A program made the position numbers and the translations under genes. A DNA stretch of 64,000 nt from positions 15,317,757 to 15,381,756 of the forward strand of contig NC_034013.1 in NCBI RefSeq assembly GCF_000346465.2, read 5' to 3'. Below the pieces are notes generated by a model that saw only the letters and a program-made list of their open reading frames with translations, was not told the origin of the DNA and made no database searches. This DNA comes from Prunus persica. Its lineage: Eukaryota; Streptophyta; Magnoliopsida; Rosales; Rosaceae. How positions within the stretch are numbered: position 1 is the first letter of the stretch; each line of letters opens with the position of its first letter. Positions 24,924 to 40,130 of the stretch are shown piece by piece.

Positions 24924-26164
24924 AATTTACAGACACAGTATCACCTGCACAAAAAGAAAAGGATAATGATTAGCAAAATGTAAACCAACATAGGAATATT
25001 TCTAACATCTCAGAAGTGAAAATGCTAGTGGCAGGCAGTCAGTTACAAGTCAGAAAGTTATCGCATCAAAGTTACATCAACACTATAAATAGATTATCCT
25101 AACTCTTAATACCTGGATACACCTCCCAAGATAAGAGTAACTGCTCCACAGGGAAAATATTATGCATTCCCCTCAATGAGAATTGAAACTCCTTAAATAA
25201 GCATTCTCCATAATACAATCAGACTTCATTTATCAATTTGTTAACAACAGTCTTGAAATCCTCAAAGTGCTCAGTAATCCCAAATCGAGGTTGCAGCCTA
25301 TAACATTCTGCCTGGTGATCCCAATATCATTGGCTCGCGTTTACTTTGATCCCAAAAAACTCTTCTTCAATCGTATTTACAAAACCACAACAAATCTTCA
25401 TATCCAAAAGTACCTAAACAGACATTAAGAAAGAGTCAAACCGAAATAACAGCAGCACCCCTTCTTGCAAAGATTTTCGCTGCAATGACAGCTAGCATCT
25501 CTCTTTGAAATAAATCAAGTTGCTCATTCGTTTTTGCCTTCTACTGATAAGAAGCCGATGTCTTAACTGTTCATTTCTGTAACTATTATATTAATTGAGC
25601 CTACACTTACACTTTTATCTACGATCTTTCATTATTAACAGTTTCTTAGTGTTAGGATTTCTCTGTTTTATTTATCTTTATTGACAAAGGAACACATCAA
25701 AACTTATAAATGATCCTCAACCTTCAATCTACATTCTACAATGGAATTTCTACCTTTCGACACACACATGAACATAAAGATTGAAACTTTCAAACCCGCA
25801 AAGCCACCTTCTCATGTTAAACAAAACAAAAAGCCACGCGTATAGAAAAAGAATCAATTTTTGCCACATCTAAGAGTTTTCCAACCGACCCATGTCCTCA
25901 ATCACCATAGTCAAAGGAAAAATCACTTACCATTCATCCTATACAAAAATAGTTCTTACAGAGAAAAACAGAACATGCCAGTGAACAAGAAGACTGAAAA
26001 AACTCATATAGAGAGAGAGAGAGGCGCCTACAATGGTGAACGGCCTTCTGGGTTGTTGACGCGTGTTTAAAGAGATGAAGATAGTAGAGAGAGAGGGGCG
26101 GCGGCTCTGCTCTCTCTGCCGTCAAGACTCGAGCTTTCTTTTTTTCTTCCAACCAAGTTGGGAG

Positions 26165-26359
26165 ATGAAGGGCTTGGAAATCAGCTGTTTGTTTTTGCTC
26201 TTCGCCCTACTTTCTATTTCTCCTTACGTGTACTGCGGCTATTTTGAACACGTGTCAAGACCTTCATGGTTCGCACGTGACTTGCAGAAGGTTCTGATCA
26301 AAACCCCTTCTACAGATTTCTCGGTCCAGAACTATAGAGACTTTGATATTTTGGAATGA
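26165..26359 (+). CDS. Possible small secreted peptide, 64 residues
   Basis: From the ATG at 26165 the frame encodes a short N-terminus (MKGLEIS), a strongly hydrophobic stretch (CLFLLFALLSISPYVYC) and a polar tail ending in NYRDFDILE. The shape fits a signal peptide with a likely cut near the Cys. I do not recognise the family. The frame lies on the opposite strand from, and just beyond, the probable 5' end of the PPR transcript, so it could be a divergent small gene or chance. An upstream in-frame Met at 26063 would add GA-repeat-encoded residues and is less likely. Confidence 0.25.
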   Translation: MKGLEISCLFLLFALLSISPYVYCGYFEHVSRPSWFARDLQKVLIKTPSTDFSVQNYRDFDILE

Positions 26360-26926
26360 TTCAATGCGGCTCTGGTCACCCATTCTTCGCCTCGATAAAC
26401 TCTGTTATGCTTCCTTATATTTAAGTCAAATTTATTTAAGTATACAAAAGGAGAAAATAAGATCGGTCAACTTTTGCAGCAATGAGAAAAAATAAAAGGA
26501 TATTTTTCCTTGTTTTAGTCCAATTTCTTTTTGGGAATAAAATGCATTGATGATGAAGATCCAGAGAATAAAATGCGGAAGAAGAAAAAAAGAAAATATA
26601 TATGTTTTTGTAATTGCTAAGTTATGTTATTAAAAAGTAAAAACCTATAAGATGATTTTATAGTTAAAAAATAAATTAATAATTGTTATATATTTTATAA
26701 TTTGATTGAACTTATAACACTGCGAGTACCACGTTGTATTACAACCACACCAACTAATATCTCGAATAATATAAATTCAAACATACAATTGAATAAAACT
26801 TCATTATTTTCCCCTTCAATTTTCACATGCAATTATCAATATTTTCCTATGATTGGTAAAAATTATGTGTTCGCTTCCTTAATTACCACTAGTTCTCAAA
26901 TAATCATTTAAAAATATAAAGGAAGT

Positions 26927-27005
26927 TGACCGAGGGGTTTACCTCAGCGGTGAGGTCCCTCCCTCGTCCCCCTTTGGTCACCCGTTTGAATCCTAAGAGA
27001 AGTGC
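26927..27005 (+). repeat. tRNA-derived SINE-like segment
   Basis: A box-A-like tttacctcagcggtgagg and a box-B-like cgtttgaatcc lie about 40 bases apart, as in tRNA-derived SINE heads. The sequence lacks a full cloverleaf, so it is not called as a tRNA gene. Confidence 0.4.
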
Positions 27006-27043
27006 CCCCCTCCCCAATGCAATGTATCTATTGCTAATTTTAA

Positions 27044-27045
<2 letters not shown>

Positions 27046-27076
<31 letters not shown>
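27046..27076. repeat. AT microsatellite
   Basis: A run of alternating A and T, about 30 bases long, lies immediately downstream of the SINE-like segment. It may be the decayed tail of that insertion. Confidence 0.75.
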
Positions 27077-27078
<2 letters not shown>

Positions 27079-30000
27079 GAAGTTTGTTATTGGCATTCTA
27101 CAAAAATCATGCAACTCATTCATAAAATTTGGTTGATCCAACGGTTATGGTGGTGCAACCGTAACTGAAAAGCTGATGCAGAGGCTGCACAGTAGCATTA
27201 CTCTTCAGACGACAAGTCGACAACCGGCGGTCAAAGACGCATACGTTTGTTTTGTTTACCGGTTACAGTCAAATGTTCTTTGTTTTTATATTGGAAAGTA
27301 TCAAATCTTCCTTGTTGCTCAAGCCAAAAATCTTGGTCAAATGGGTAATTTACGTTACTTTCCCTATTTTAACTGCTGTAATTACTCCGGTAATTACAAA
27401 CGGATATGGGTCCCTCATCTATTTTCCGTTACTGATCTGATTTTATGACCTGCCTTGGGCCTTAGCTTCAGCCTTGACAGCGGCGTGGGCCTCCCTGCAA
27501 ATCATATAGTAGGCCTATATTAAAATTTTGAGACAAGACCCATAATAGTTTACTACACTCATTTTTTTATTTTTGTTGTTGATGGGTTGGATTATATGAC
27601 TCAAGAGGATAAAACTAGTCTCGTCTCGATGCAAACATGAGTTAGGCCGATTAATCAGTGAGTTGACCTCTTTGCATTCAAGTTTCGAGTCTCAATTTCA
27701 TTCATACTCTCACCCATCCAGCAAACCAGGTCGGGGTTGTATGTCGTCGACATAACAAACCCGTGATTGGCATTAGGTTAGGCTTTATCATCACCATATG
27801 TGAAAGATTATAAGTTTGAAACGGAATCAACAGCTACATAATCCTCATGTGATGTGAGGGAGGAGAGGGAAAAAGGAAAGGGCTTGCTAGAAGGCCAGAG
27901 CTTATAGGTAATGAGTAAAGATGGAAAGGCTTTCTTCCCCTCATGCACGTAGACAACTTTATTGAATTGAATAGTATTTGCGAGTGAAAAAAGAGAATGA
28001 AAGGCTCTGTTTGATTGTTGATGGTATGATTATGTTTGGTGATGGGTTCAAGAAAAGCATGTTTTCCTATTCCCAGCTCACCCCCCACGCCTTCTGCATA
28101 AAGTATAAGATTATAAACTTTTTCAGCCCTCTTTTGTATTTTTATTTCAAAAAGTGTTGCCCTAGGTAGCCCTTTTGTTAGCTGCCTATAGCTGGAGGAG
28201 GAGGGTGCAAAAAAGCAAAAAAAAATATTCTTGTAACGAGAATAACATTGTTTTGTTATATCCAGTTAATAACATCAATGACGGAGATAGAGTTTGATGT
28301 TTGAGGGGGGGCACAAGCTTAAAATTATGAGATTTTTTGTGCAATCTATGCCTATACTCTTTATATAGGCAAGGAGGTGAGAAGATGGTAGAGGGGGCTA
28401 GGCCATCGCAGGCTTGTGAATAGCTCCGCTCCTAAATAACACAATGACACGTGAAAAACTTAGCTCACATATTGTTGTGTTATTGATTAGAAATAGCAAA
28501 AAGTGTTATTCCCGCATGAGAATTTTTTCCACAAAAAAGCCCCTTCATGGGGGTCCTATTAGTAGGGTTTAAGTAAAGATATTAATCAATGATAATTATG
28601 AGATAGCGAACATATTATATAATGTGTTTAACTTTTGCGTGTAGCAAAAGAGAAAAGACTTTTTGTATGTAAATATATTTTCCACAATATTAGTACACAT
28701 ATTATGCATATTAACTAATGGTAATCGTTTCACACCAAAAAAACAAAACAAAAACTAATGGTAATCAAATATACCTGCAGTTATATGATAGATGCTTTTT
28801 GATTGTTGAACAAAAATGGCCCACAAAATGGGAAATAAGTCAAAAACCTTTTCCTTTTCTTCCCACACACGTATAATCTTGGAAACAATATAAAGCCACC
28901 TATGTTGGGTTATATGTTGGATCATCTAATCGAGTATGTTATGTAATTGAACACGATCATTACTTATTATGGACCATTGATCTTATGATGATTTGATCTA
29001 ATCTAACTATATAATATGCTAAATATTAAACCCGAAGAAGACCCTTGCCGGAAAAACTCTTGGAGAGGCCGGAATCTACTCTTTGCTGGTGCCCATTATG
29101 TGTTCGACTAAATGCTTTTCTAAGAGTATTTAAAAAATAAAAATAAAAAACTTCTCAATATTGTCATTTTCCTGCGAAAGTCCCAGGGCACTCTATGTGG
29201 AAGTGGAACCCTCGACTATAATATGAAAGCACAAGTCAATTTCGACACAGTTTTGTCTTTGTAGCTGGAATTAATAGTAGTGATGATAATGTTCATGGAT
29301 CAACATCAATGAAACTTGGGGTCTGGGGAGCCATGCATATAATTCAAGTCTTACATTACATTTCCACCCAACAATCCCCTTCCCAACTAATTAAGTGGTA
29401 CTGCATTCAAAACGATTAGTACAAGTAAAAGTTAAAAGCACTTTTTATTTAATCACTTAATTTTGTTTTTTACTTGGAAAAAAAGTGATTTAATTGGGTT
29501 TCACCTGAAGTGCTTTTCCCCTGTTAATTTTCTTTCAGGTAAAAGAAAGGACTTGTTTGGAAAGAAGGACAAACCAACAATCACAGCCAGCAGTAGCTTT
29601 TTGTAAAGAAATGTGTAAGCCATCATTTTGTTGACTTTCATCCTCGAATCTTATATTTTCCACATCTGTGGGCTTTCATGGACTTCTCTTGTGTTGACCA
29701 AGTCACCCACCACCACCTTGTTATTTCCACCTCTTCCCCCCTTTTGCCATTTCCGGCCATGCATATCCCTCTCCTATTTATTTATTTATTTTAAATTTCT
29801 CCTCTAAATACATTTTTGTTTTGTATTTAACCAAATTTATGTTTAGTTGCAAAAGCAAACCCACTCTTAGACTAAGTAAACATTTCAACCTAATAGAGAA
29901 ACATTTCAACCTAATTTAAGATACCAAAATGAATTTGTTACATACGGACCGAGGAGGGCCTGCATCGTTTTATAAACCATAACAATAATTTAATCGACTA

Positions 30001-30942
30001 CATGGCAGTCATAGAGCTTCAAACGATGGAGTAAGTTTTTTTTTGTCCTTATCATGAACATGAAAATTAGTGAAGCAAGCACATGAAATTCTTTATTAAA
30101 TTTAAATATTAATTTAGAAGACCGTAATATGTATATGTGGCGCTATCTAAGTGCGCCAATTGTAACGAAGAGAAGGGCTAATCGTATTTAATTAGGCTAA
30201 TACCAATTTTAATTTGTGTTTAAATACAGACAATTACAATGGATCGCTGACCAAGTCAAACGCTCGTAGTCATGCAAAGACTGTAACTTGTCCACCGGTG
30301 AACCTACTACAACAACTAATGTCCATCGGATTCGAGCGCTCCACATGATACACCAATCCAAAAGCCTCACATCAACGGCTGAGATTGTTTGGTGCCTTTA
30401 AGCCATTTTTTATTTCTTGAAATATTATAATTCAAGAGCCAATCATGCAAAGTGGTTGGTAAGCTAAAAGAGCCAAGCTTAAAGCTGACCTTTTTATCCT
30501 AAATCCCAATCAAAACCAAAATTAAAACTTTGTTGCCATTAAAAATTGTTCACAAACATAGGTGGGATTGGCGAGTTGGTCAAAGCAGTGAGTCGATTGT
30601 CCGAAATTTTTTGGCGCACCACCACAATCTAGTATGTTCCCTGCAACACTAGATCCCCATCCAACTGCTCTCACGATCGTATACTAGACTAAAAATGACA
30701 AAAATTTGACTGACCGATTCTCACCCCGAACTCTCTAATTTCCACACAGAGGATTAATTGATTAAATCCAAATAAAAAGGTTGTTAATTTATGTTTTTCC
30801 TTTTTCAAAAAGTTTCATTTTTCAGTTTTTTGGGGGTGTCTCTCAGCTGATCAGCGCGCGTTCTCTCTCCTTCTTTCACATCTGTCACGCACAACCGGCG
30901 GCACCACCACGACCACCAGCAGTCCAAAACGGCCCGTTTTGG

Positions 30943-30949
30943 TATAAAG
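30943..30949 (+). promoter_or_regulatory. TATA box of CDPK gene
   Basis: The motif tataaag lies 148 bases upstream of the CDPK start codon, with a pyrimidine/GA-rich leader (gaagaagaaggaggagg) between them. Position and sequence fit a plant core promoter, but the transcription start is not known. Confidence 0.5.
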
Positions 30950-31090
30950 CCAGAAGGAGCAACCTCATAGAGGTTGTTCTTTGTTCTTTTCTGCTCTGTG
31001 AAACTGGTCTCTGTGTGTGCTTTTGAAGCTGAAGAAGAAGGAGGAGGAGGAGGAAGAAGAAGAAGTTAGCAAGCTGAGGCTTTTACAGCC

Positions 31091-34633
<3,543 letters not shown>

Positions 34634-35184
34634 CTTGTATTCTTGTTTAGATTGTGCATGCTGGGGGTTTTCCTCCTCTTTTATTGTCCATACACCCGAA
34701 AATCACGGCAGATGAGGTTTTTGTAAACCGAGGTTTGAGGGCAGATATTGAATCAACCTTCCTGGACACCATTGGCTTGGCTTAGTAGGTTGTTAGATTG
34801 TGGCTGAATGAAGCTTTGCATCCAAGAAAGGCATGTTAGGTTGCAAGGGGGGCTGTTTGTGGGGATCGACTCTCGGTGTATACATAGTATGTAGATTTTT
34901 TCGATCATGTTGTACGTGTCGCATACACTTGTATATTTGTCATCTCTACATCATTTTGTGTTTAATGGTTTTTGGCTTACTAAATGGATGACAAGCGATT
35001 TGTTTCATTGGCCTTGTAAACTTTGAGCTGAGATGTTCTCAGTCTGTATTTATTAAAAAGTGATCCTGATTTCTTGTGTCATTGTATGGATATTTTTCCA
35101 ACACCATCTTTTGCTTCCTAAATAGCTGCCACACAAATTAGAGAAGGCGATGGCAGGGAAAGAGACTAATTTGGAATGTAATGC

Positions 35185-35186
<2 letters not shown>

Positions 35187-35237
<51 letters not shown>
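35187..35237. repeat. CT microsatellite, about 25 units
   Basis: An uninterrupted run of about 50 bases of alternating C and T ends in cggcttcc. It should be highly length-polymorphic. Confidence 0.9.
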
Positions 35238-35239
<2 letters not shown>

Positions 35240-36033
35240 CTTCCTCTCTGACAAATCACGAAGATCTTCATAGCCGATCACCGTAACCTTAATGGCTCTA
35301 CCGCCAATTGATCATCCTCGCTGCAGCAAAAGTCAACGATATTCAGGCCAATGGATCGAATAGGAGAGATAGATGAAGGGTAGAGTATGAGAAAATCTTA
35401 AACATAAGAGAGAAGAAAAATTGCAACAAGAAAAGAGTAAAATTGCAGCAAGAAAAGAGTAAAATTGCATCAAGAAAAGAGTAGGCATCAATTCAACTAA
35501 GAACCCTTTTTTTTCCTACAGGAATCGAGACCATTTGAGGTTGAGGTTGTGTGGCTTTTAATCATTTTAGCATTATTATTATTTGAGTTTAAATCTTTAT
35601 AATTAATTATAGATTTTAAAATTAATTTGAAATATTTTTATTTATTTATAGGTTTTAACATAATTTTGACAGAAAGGATCAAATTTGTTAACATATACAA
35701 ACACAGGGACTAAATTGGCCAAATTAATAACACAGGTACTAAATTGGCTGATAAGGTAGAACACAGGGACCATTTCGACATTTAAGCCTATTATCAAATC
35801 AAAATCAACCACATTTACATGATTTCAAATATTTAAAATAACAAGGATATATATAATGAAGCACAAATAAAGGCACATATGGTTACAAATGGCAACACTA
35901 AATTATCTTTAATATTCAAATTTATGTTCAAAATTGTTCAAATCAAAATATCATTAAGCTTAATACTATTAATTCCTATTATTACTAGGAATTGTCATTA
36001 AAGATAAATATCATTATTAATGGACGCGGGACC

Positions 36034-36039
36034 CACGTG
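36034..36039 (+). promoter_or_regulatory. G-box core upstream of DnaJ gene
   Basis: The palindrome CACGTG sits in acccacgtga, about 140 bases before the start codon. It is a common binding core for bZIP and bHLH factors. Function here is not shown. Confidence 0.35.
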
Positions 36040-36106
36040 ATTACATGAATCATGATATCGCCCCCGACCGGTCTGGGCTCTCCCAATTCATAACCGAAAC
36101 CCCCAG

Positions 36107-36140
36107 CGAAAACGAAAAACGAAAAACGAAAAACGAAAAA
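36107..36140. repeat. Tandem 7-bp repeats in DnaJ 5' UTR
   Basis: The unit gaaaaac occurs about four times in a row, just upstream of the GA-rich leader and the DnaJ start codon. Confidence 0.7.
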
Positions 36141-36180
36141 GCGCAGAACAATCTCGAGGAAGAAGAAGGAGGAGGCGATA

Positions 36181-39009
36181 ATGGGGGTGGACTATTACAA
36201 CATACTGAAAGTGAATCGGAATGCGACGGACGATGACCTGAAGAAGGCGTACAAGCGGCTGGCGATGATTTGGCACCCGGACAAGAACCCGGCCGGGAAG
36301 CGACCTGAGGCCGAGGCCAAGTTCAAGCAAATCTCCGAGGCCTACGACGTCCTCAGCGACCCGGCCAAGCGCCAGATCTACGACCTCTACGGTGAGGAGG
36401 CTTTGAAATCGGGCCAATTCCCCCCGCCCTCTTCTTCCTCCTCGTCTCGCTCCGGCGCTGGGCCCCACTACTACACCAGCCACGTGCACCACCACCAGCG
36501 CCACCCAAACGCCTCCACCTTCAGGTTCAATCCCAGGGACGCTGAGGATATTTATGCCGAGATTTTTGGATCGGACGGCGGCGGCGGCGGTGTTGGTAGC
36601 GGTGGCGGGAGGGGGTATAGGGATGGATTCTTTAGGACGTCCAATGGTGGTGGGCCAGAGTTTGCGGGACCCAGTGGTAGTGGGCCTGGGCCTGGGAGGA
36701 AGGCCAATGCGGTTGAGAATTTGTTGCCTTGCAGCTTGGAGGAGCTCTATAAGGGGGTCAAGAAGAAGATGAAGATTTCCAGAAACATCTACGATGCTGT
36801 TGGTGCTGGGTAATTCACTTATCTTCAATTTCCAATTTTTATGTTCTGTTTTTTGTTTTCACCTGACACCAAATTTTTTTTTTTTTTGTTAACTTGTTTG
36901 TTATGATGCCTATGATGCCGATATATGGTTGGTGAATCTTTCTTTCTTTTGAGTTGATTTTGGTGAAGCTAAAGTTGGTGACTTTTTAAAACTAATCTAC
37001 AGTTTAACCAAAATAGTGTTGTGCTTTGCCCCCCAGTTTATAAAAAAAAAAAATTGTGTTGTGCCCATCAAGCTCAGCTAAATGTCTATGTATATGATGA
37101 AAAATGCTTGTGTTAGCAAAAGAGGAAACAAGTATGTAATGTGCTTGCTTATTTATTTGGATTTAGACGCTGTAGATAATTGTCACATAAAGCACCCAAT
37201 TAAATCAAATAAAGCATGAAGAAGTTTGTGACTTGTTGCTCAAGTATATAGAGTTGGTCTTGTTGAGAGTGAAGGTCAGCTGGTCTATGCTTATGTGTAT
37301 GAGATTAGTACAGCAAGCACCTTCCAGATATGGTTGTGTTTGGGAGAAAAGTATACACGCTCACTTAGCTCATGCCTAGTGGCAGCACTAAGATAAGCTC
37401 AAGTCTTCGGTGTTTGTTGTTAGGGCTGGCTCTGTCAACATTGTAGGTTTCTCATCTTTCTTGGGTTTAAGGGGCAGGTTCGTGATGGGATTACAAAGTT
37501 TGTGTGTCATTTCTTAGTATAGTTGGTCCTGCTGTTCTAGATTTGAGTTGGGTCTGCTTGATTGTACAAGAGCTAGAAATGTTTGTTACACTTGGTAACA
37601 GAAAAATTAGATAATAATAATTAGAGGCCAAGTTAAAGTTGTTATCCCAATCTTGCAGAACATGGTCTATGCTCTGTGGTAGGCTAATAACCATGGGTAG
37701 CCTCTCTCCTCCTTGATCTCTGACTTCCCATGAGTTGAACCTCAGACTTTCCGAAGGGGAGAGAGTTATAGTTAACAACTACCAAGGCCAGTGTATTTCC
37801 ATTCTATATTGCCTAGTTTGTGGGTTGTGGTATGAATTGAGCCTTGCGTTTGAATGTTTACATCTATTGCCACATTCTTGATTCAATCTTATTTTTCCTA
37901 CCTTTTTTTGTTATTATTATTTGATATGCAAGATCAGGAACTACCTGGGTTTCCTCATCTAATTAGATGCTTGAAGCATGGTTTTGGTGTTTATACTTTC
38001 TTTGGCCTTAAGGCCAAAAAGACAGGATCCAACCTGAAGATGTTGCCCTTTCCAGTTGGTTGGATGCTGCCCTTTGGGGCAAGATTAAGTGTTATTCATG
38101 TTTTTGTAAGAATCATCTTGCACTAAATAGAGTTGAGACTATTTGGCGTCTGTAATGTGATAAGAGAAGTAAAGTTTGTAATGCCGAACCTTTTTGTTTC
38201 AAAGTTTCTAGGTGTTGGTCATTAGTTGTTGCCTTTGCGGCAAGAAGCATGTCTGATAATGATTAAGCAGCATACATGCCACTTTTTGCTTAGGGATCCC
38301 ACTTTCCACATTTAAAAGAAGAATCAACTCATTTCATTTTGTGTTTCCTGGTTTCTTGGATTTTCATTCACCCCTTTGAGCCAATACATGTTAAAGCAGA
38401 TAAATTTAATACCTACTACTTGTTAGAAAATGGATGAATCTACTCGAGGTGTTTGTCTGTATGTGTTTTCTTTTCCCTGTTAAAGGTCTGAAAGGAGTAG
38501 TTCTCAGTAAGTATTTGGCTTTTGTTAACTTTGACCTGATACATGAGTAATTCTCTTGCAGTAAGGTTCGGACTGTTGAAGAGATATTGACCATCGAGAT
38601 CAGACCTGGTTGGAAGAAGGGCACAAAGATCACCTTCCCGGAGAAGGGTAACCAGGAGCCTAATGTCATTCCGGCAGATCTCATTTTTGTGGTAGACGAG
38701 AAACCACATGCACTTTATAAGAGGGATGGTAATGATCTGGTGGTCAATCAGGAGATAACACTGTTGGAGGCACTTACTGGCAAGACTCTTGACCTAACCA
38801 CCCTAGACGGAAGGAATCTCATGATCCCGTTAACTGATATCATCAAACCTGGAGGCGAGATGGTTGTACCAAATGAGGGGATGCCAATCTCAAAAGAACC
38901 TGGGAAAAAGGGAAACTTGAGAATCAAGTTTGATGTCAAGTATCCTTCACGACTCACCACAGAACAAAAGTCTGATCTGAAAAGAGTTCTGGGAGGAGTT
39001 TCATTATGA
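36181..39009 (+). CDS. Class B (Sis1/DNAJB-type) J-protein co-chaperone
   Basis: Two exons, 36181-36809 and 38562-39009, are separated by a 1752-base GT-AG intron and give 358 residues. The J domain occupies about residues 4-70 with the essential HPD at 32-34 (MIWHPDKNP). A Ser-, Gly- and His-rich linker follows (about 80-175, with PSSSSSSRS and [11 protein letters not shown]). The C-terminal substrate-binding domain spans the splice junction and includes [17 protein letters not shown] and [14 protein letters not shown]. There is no CxxCxGxG zinc region, so it is class B. Such proteins stimulate Hsp70 ATPase and deliver clients in the cytosol or nucleus. By gene order it corresponds to At3g47940. 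The start codon is embedded in a plausible context (ggcgataATGGGG). Confidence 0.94.
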
Positions 39010-39861
39010 CTGCTAACTATGGATCTCAGGGTTGACCGTAATGTAAATACAATACGTGTATGCTATTATTTGGAGAATGTGAATACTAGAAGCTTTCTGG
39101 GGTGAAAGGAAGAGTTTTGGGTGCGGTTTTAGCAGGCTCCTGCAATCTGCTTCTTGTGGCACGATGGAATTAATTAAGTCATTTTTTGGGTCAGTTCATT
39201 TTTTTAATTTATTATTTTAATTTGCATTCTATATACGTAGAAATTGCCCTTTGGATTTTGATTAGATAGTAAAGTGAGTTGCTCACTTCTAGAAATTGAA
39301 TTATTGAATTTGATTGTGTTTGGTGATTAGAGACTCAACTTACTGGTCCTTTTCTTCCTTTTTAAACATTTTCGGCCATTAATTTGAGTTGTACTCGATT
39401 TTGTTGCTTAAGAATTAAATATGTATTTCATGACAAAATAAATTTTTTGTTTTTTTGTTTTTTTTTTCTTTGCTGGTTTTAGAAGAGCAAGCATTATGCA
39501 CGACTTATTATTCTAATATAATGATGAGTAGTCGCAGGATCATTTTTCCTTGGCTCGCACTCTAGGAAGTCATGATTCTCCATAGTCCCTTGCCTGTGGT
39601 GTGTTTAGCATTCCTACTTCAACAAAGAGTGCACTCTTCTCAATCACGGTAGAGTGCCAAGGGGAAGGCACAGGCCCAAAATGATAGAGTAACAGCAAAA
39701 AGCATTTATATTAATGCCTATTAAGCATAACAGGCCATTACCCAAACAAAAATAATTAAATAAAAAGTGTATCGGGCTTAATATTTCCTTCTCACTTCCA
39801 CGTATTTTCCAATTCTCTAAATGGGTAAATAATGTTATTGGAGCGTTAGCGTTAGAACAAG

Positions 39862-40130
39862 ATGCAGAGCTCGTTTGGAATTGCTTCTCTAGAAAGTACT
39901 ATGCTCATTACCGCTTCTAGCAAAAGTACTTTTATTATAAAGATGTTGACATCTTCATAAGAAATCAAAGTGCTTCCTAAAGAAGCACATCCAGAAAGCG
40001 CTTTTAGAGCCAGAAGTGCTTCTAAACTTTTCTGTCAAATACTGTCAGAAGCACTATTGATTGTTAGAAAGCATTTTCAATTGTCAGGAAGCACTTTTAA
40101 CCCTTCCAAAAGAGACAGGATAAATGAACT
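39862..40130. repeat. MITE-like segment rich in AGTGCTTC/GAAGCACTT motifs
   Basis: The segment begins gagctcgtttggaattgc and contains repeated gaagtgct and agaagcact motifs in both orientations, typical of hAT-related MITE interiors in plants. I could not define exact ends. Confidence 0.35.

Larger units (their letters stand above)
24924..31090. other. Gene-poor interval between PPR and CDPK genes
   Basis: The first kilobase is probably the 5' UTR, UTR intron and promoter of the minus-strand PPR gene. A possible 64-residue secreted peptide lies at 26165-26359. Otherwise I see AT-rich DNA, a SINE-like segment (26927-27005) followed by an AT microsatellite (about 27046-27076), and further box-A or box-B scraps near 27650-27700 and 30566-30605. 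The last 200 bases hold the CDPK promoter and 5' UTR. No other gene is supported. Confidence 0.5.
34634..36180. other. Intergenic region between CDPK and DnaJ genes
   Basis: The first 400 bases are probably the CDPK 3' UTR. A long CT microsatellite follows (35187-35237). At about 35695-35790 three short copies of acacagg(g/t)act(a)aattggc-like sequence recur, which suggests a dispersed-repeat remnant. The promoter of the DnaJ gene occupies the last 200 bases. No gene is supported. Confidence 0.5.

Noticed and set aside
26927..27005. tRNA gene
   Set aside because: Box-A and box-B-like motifs are present, but no acceptor stem or full cloverleaf could be formed by eye. A SINE fragment fits better.
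36088..36828. 246-codon minus-strand open frame
   Set aside because: It lies antisense to exon 1 of the DnaJ gene, whose J domain is unmistakable. The frame is open because of GC-rich codons in the real gene.
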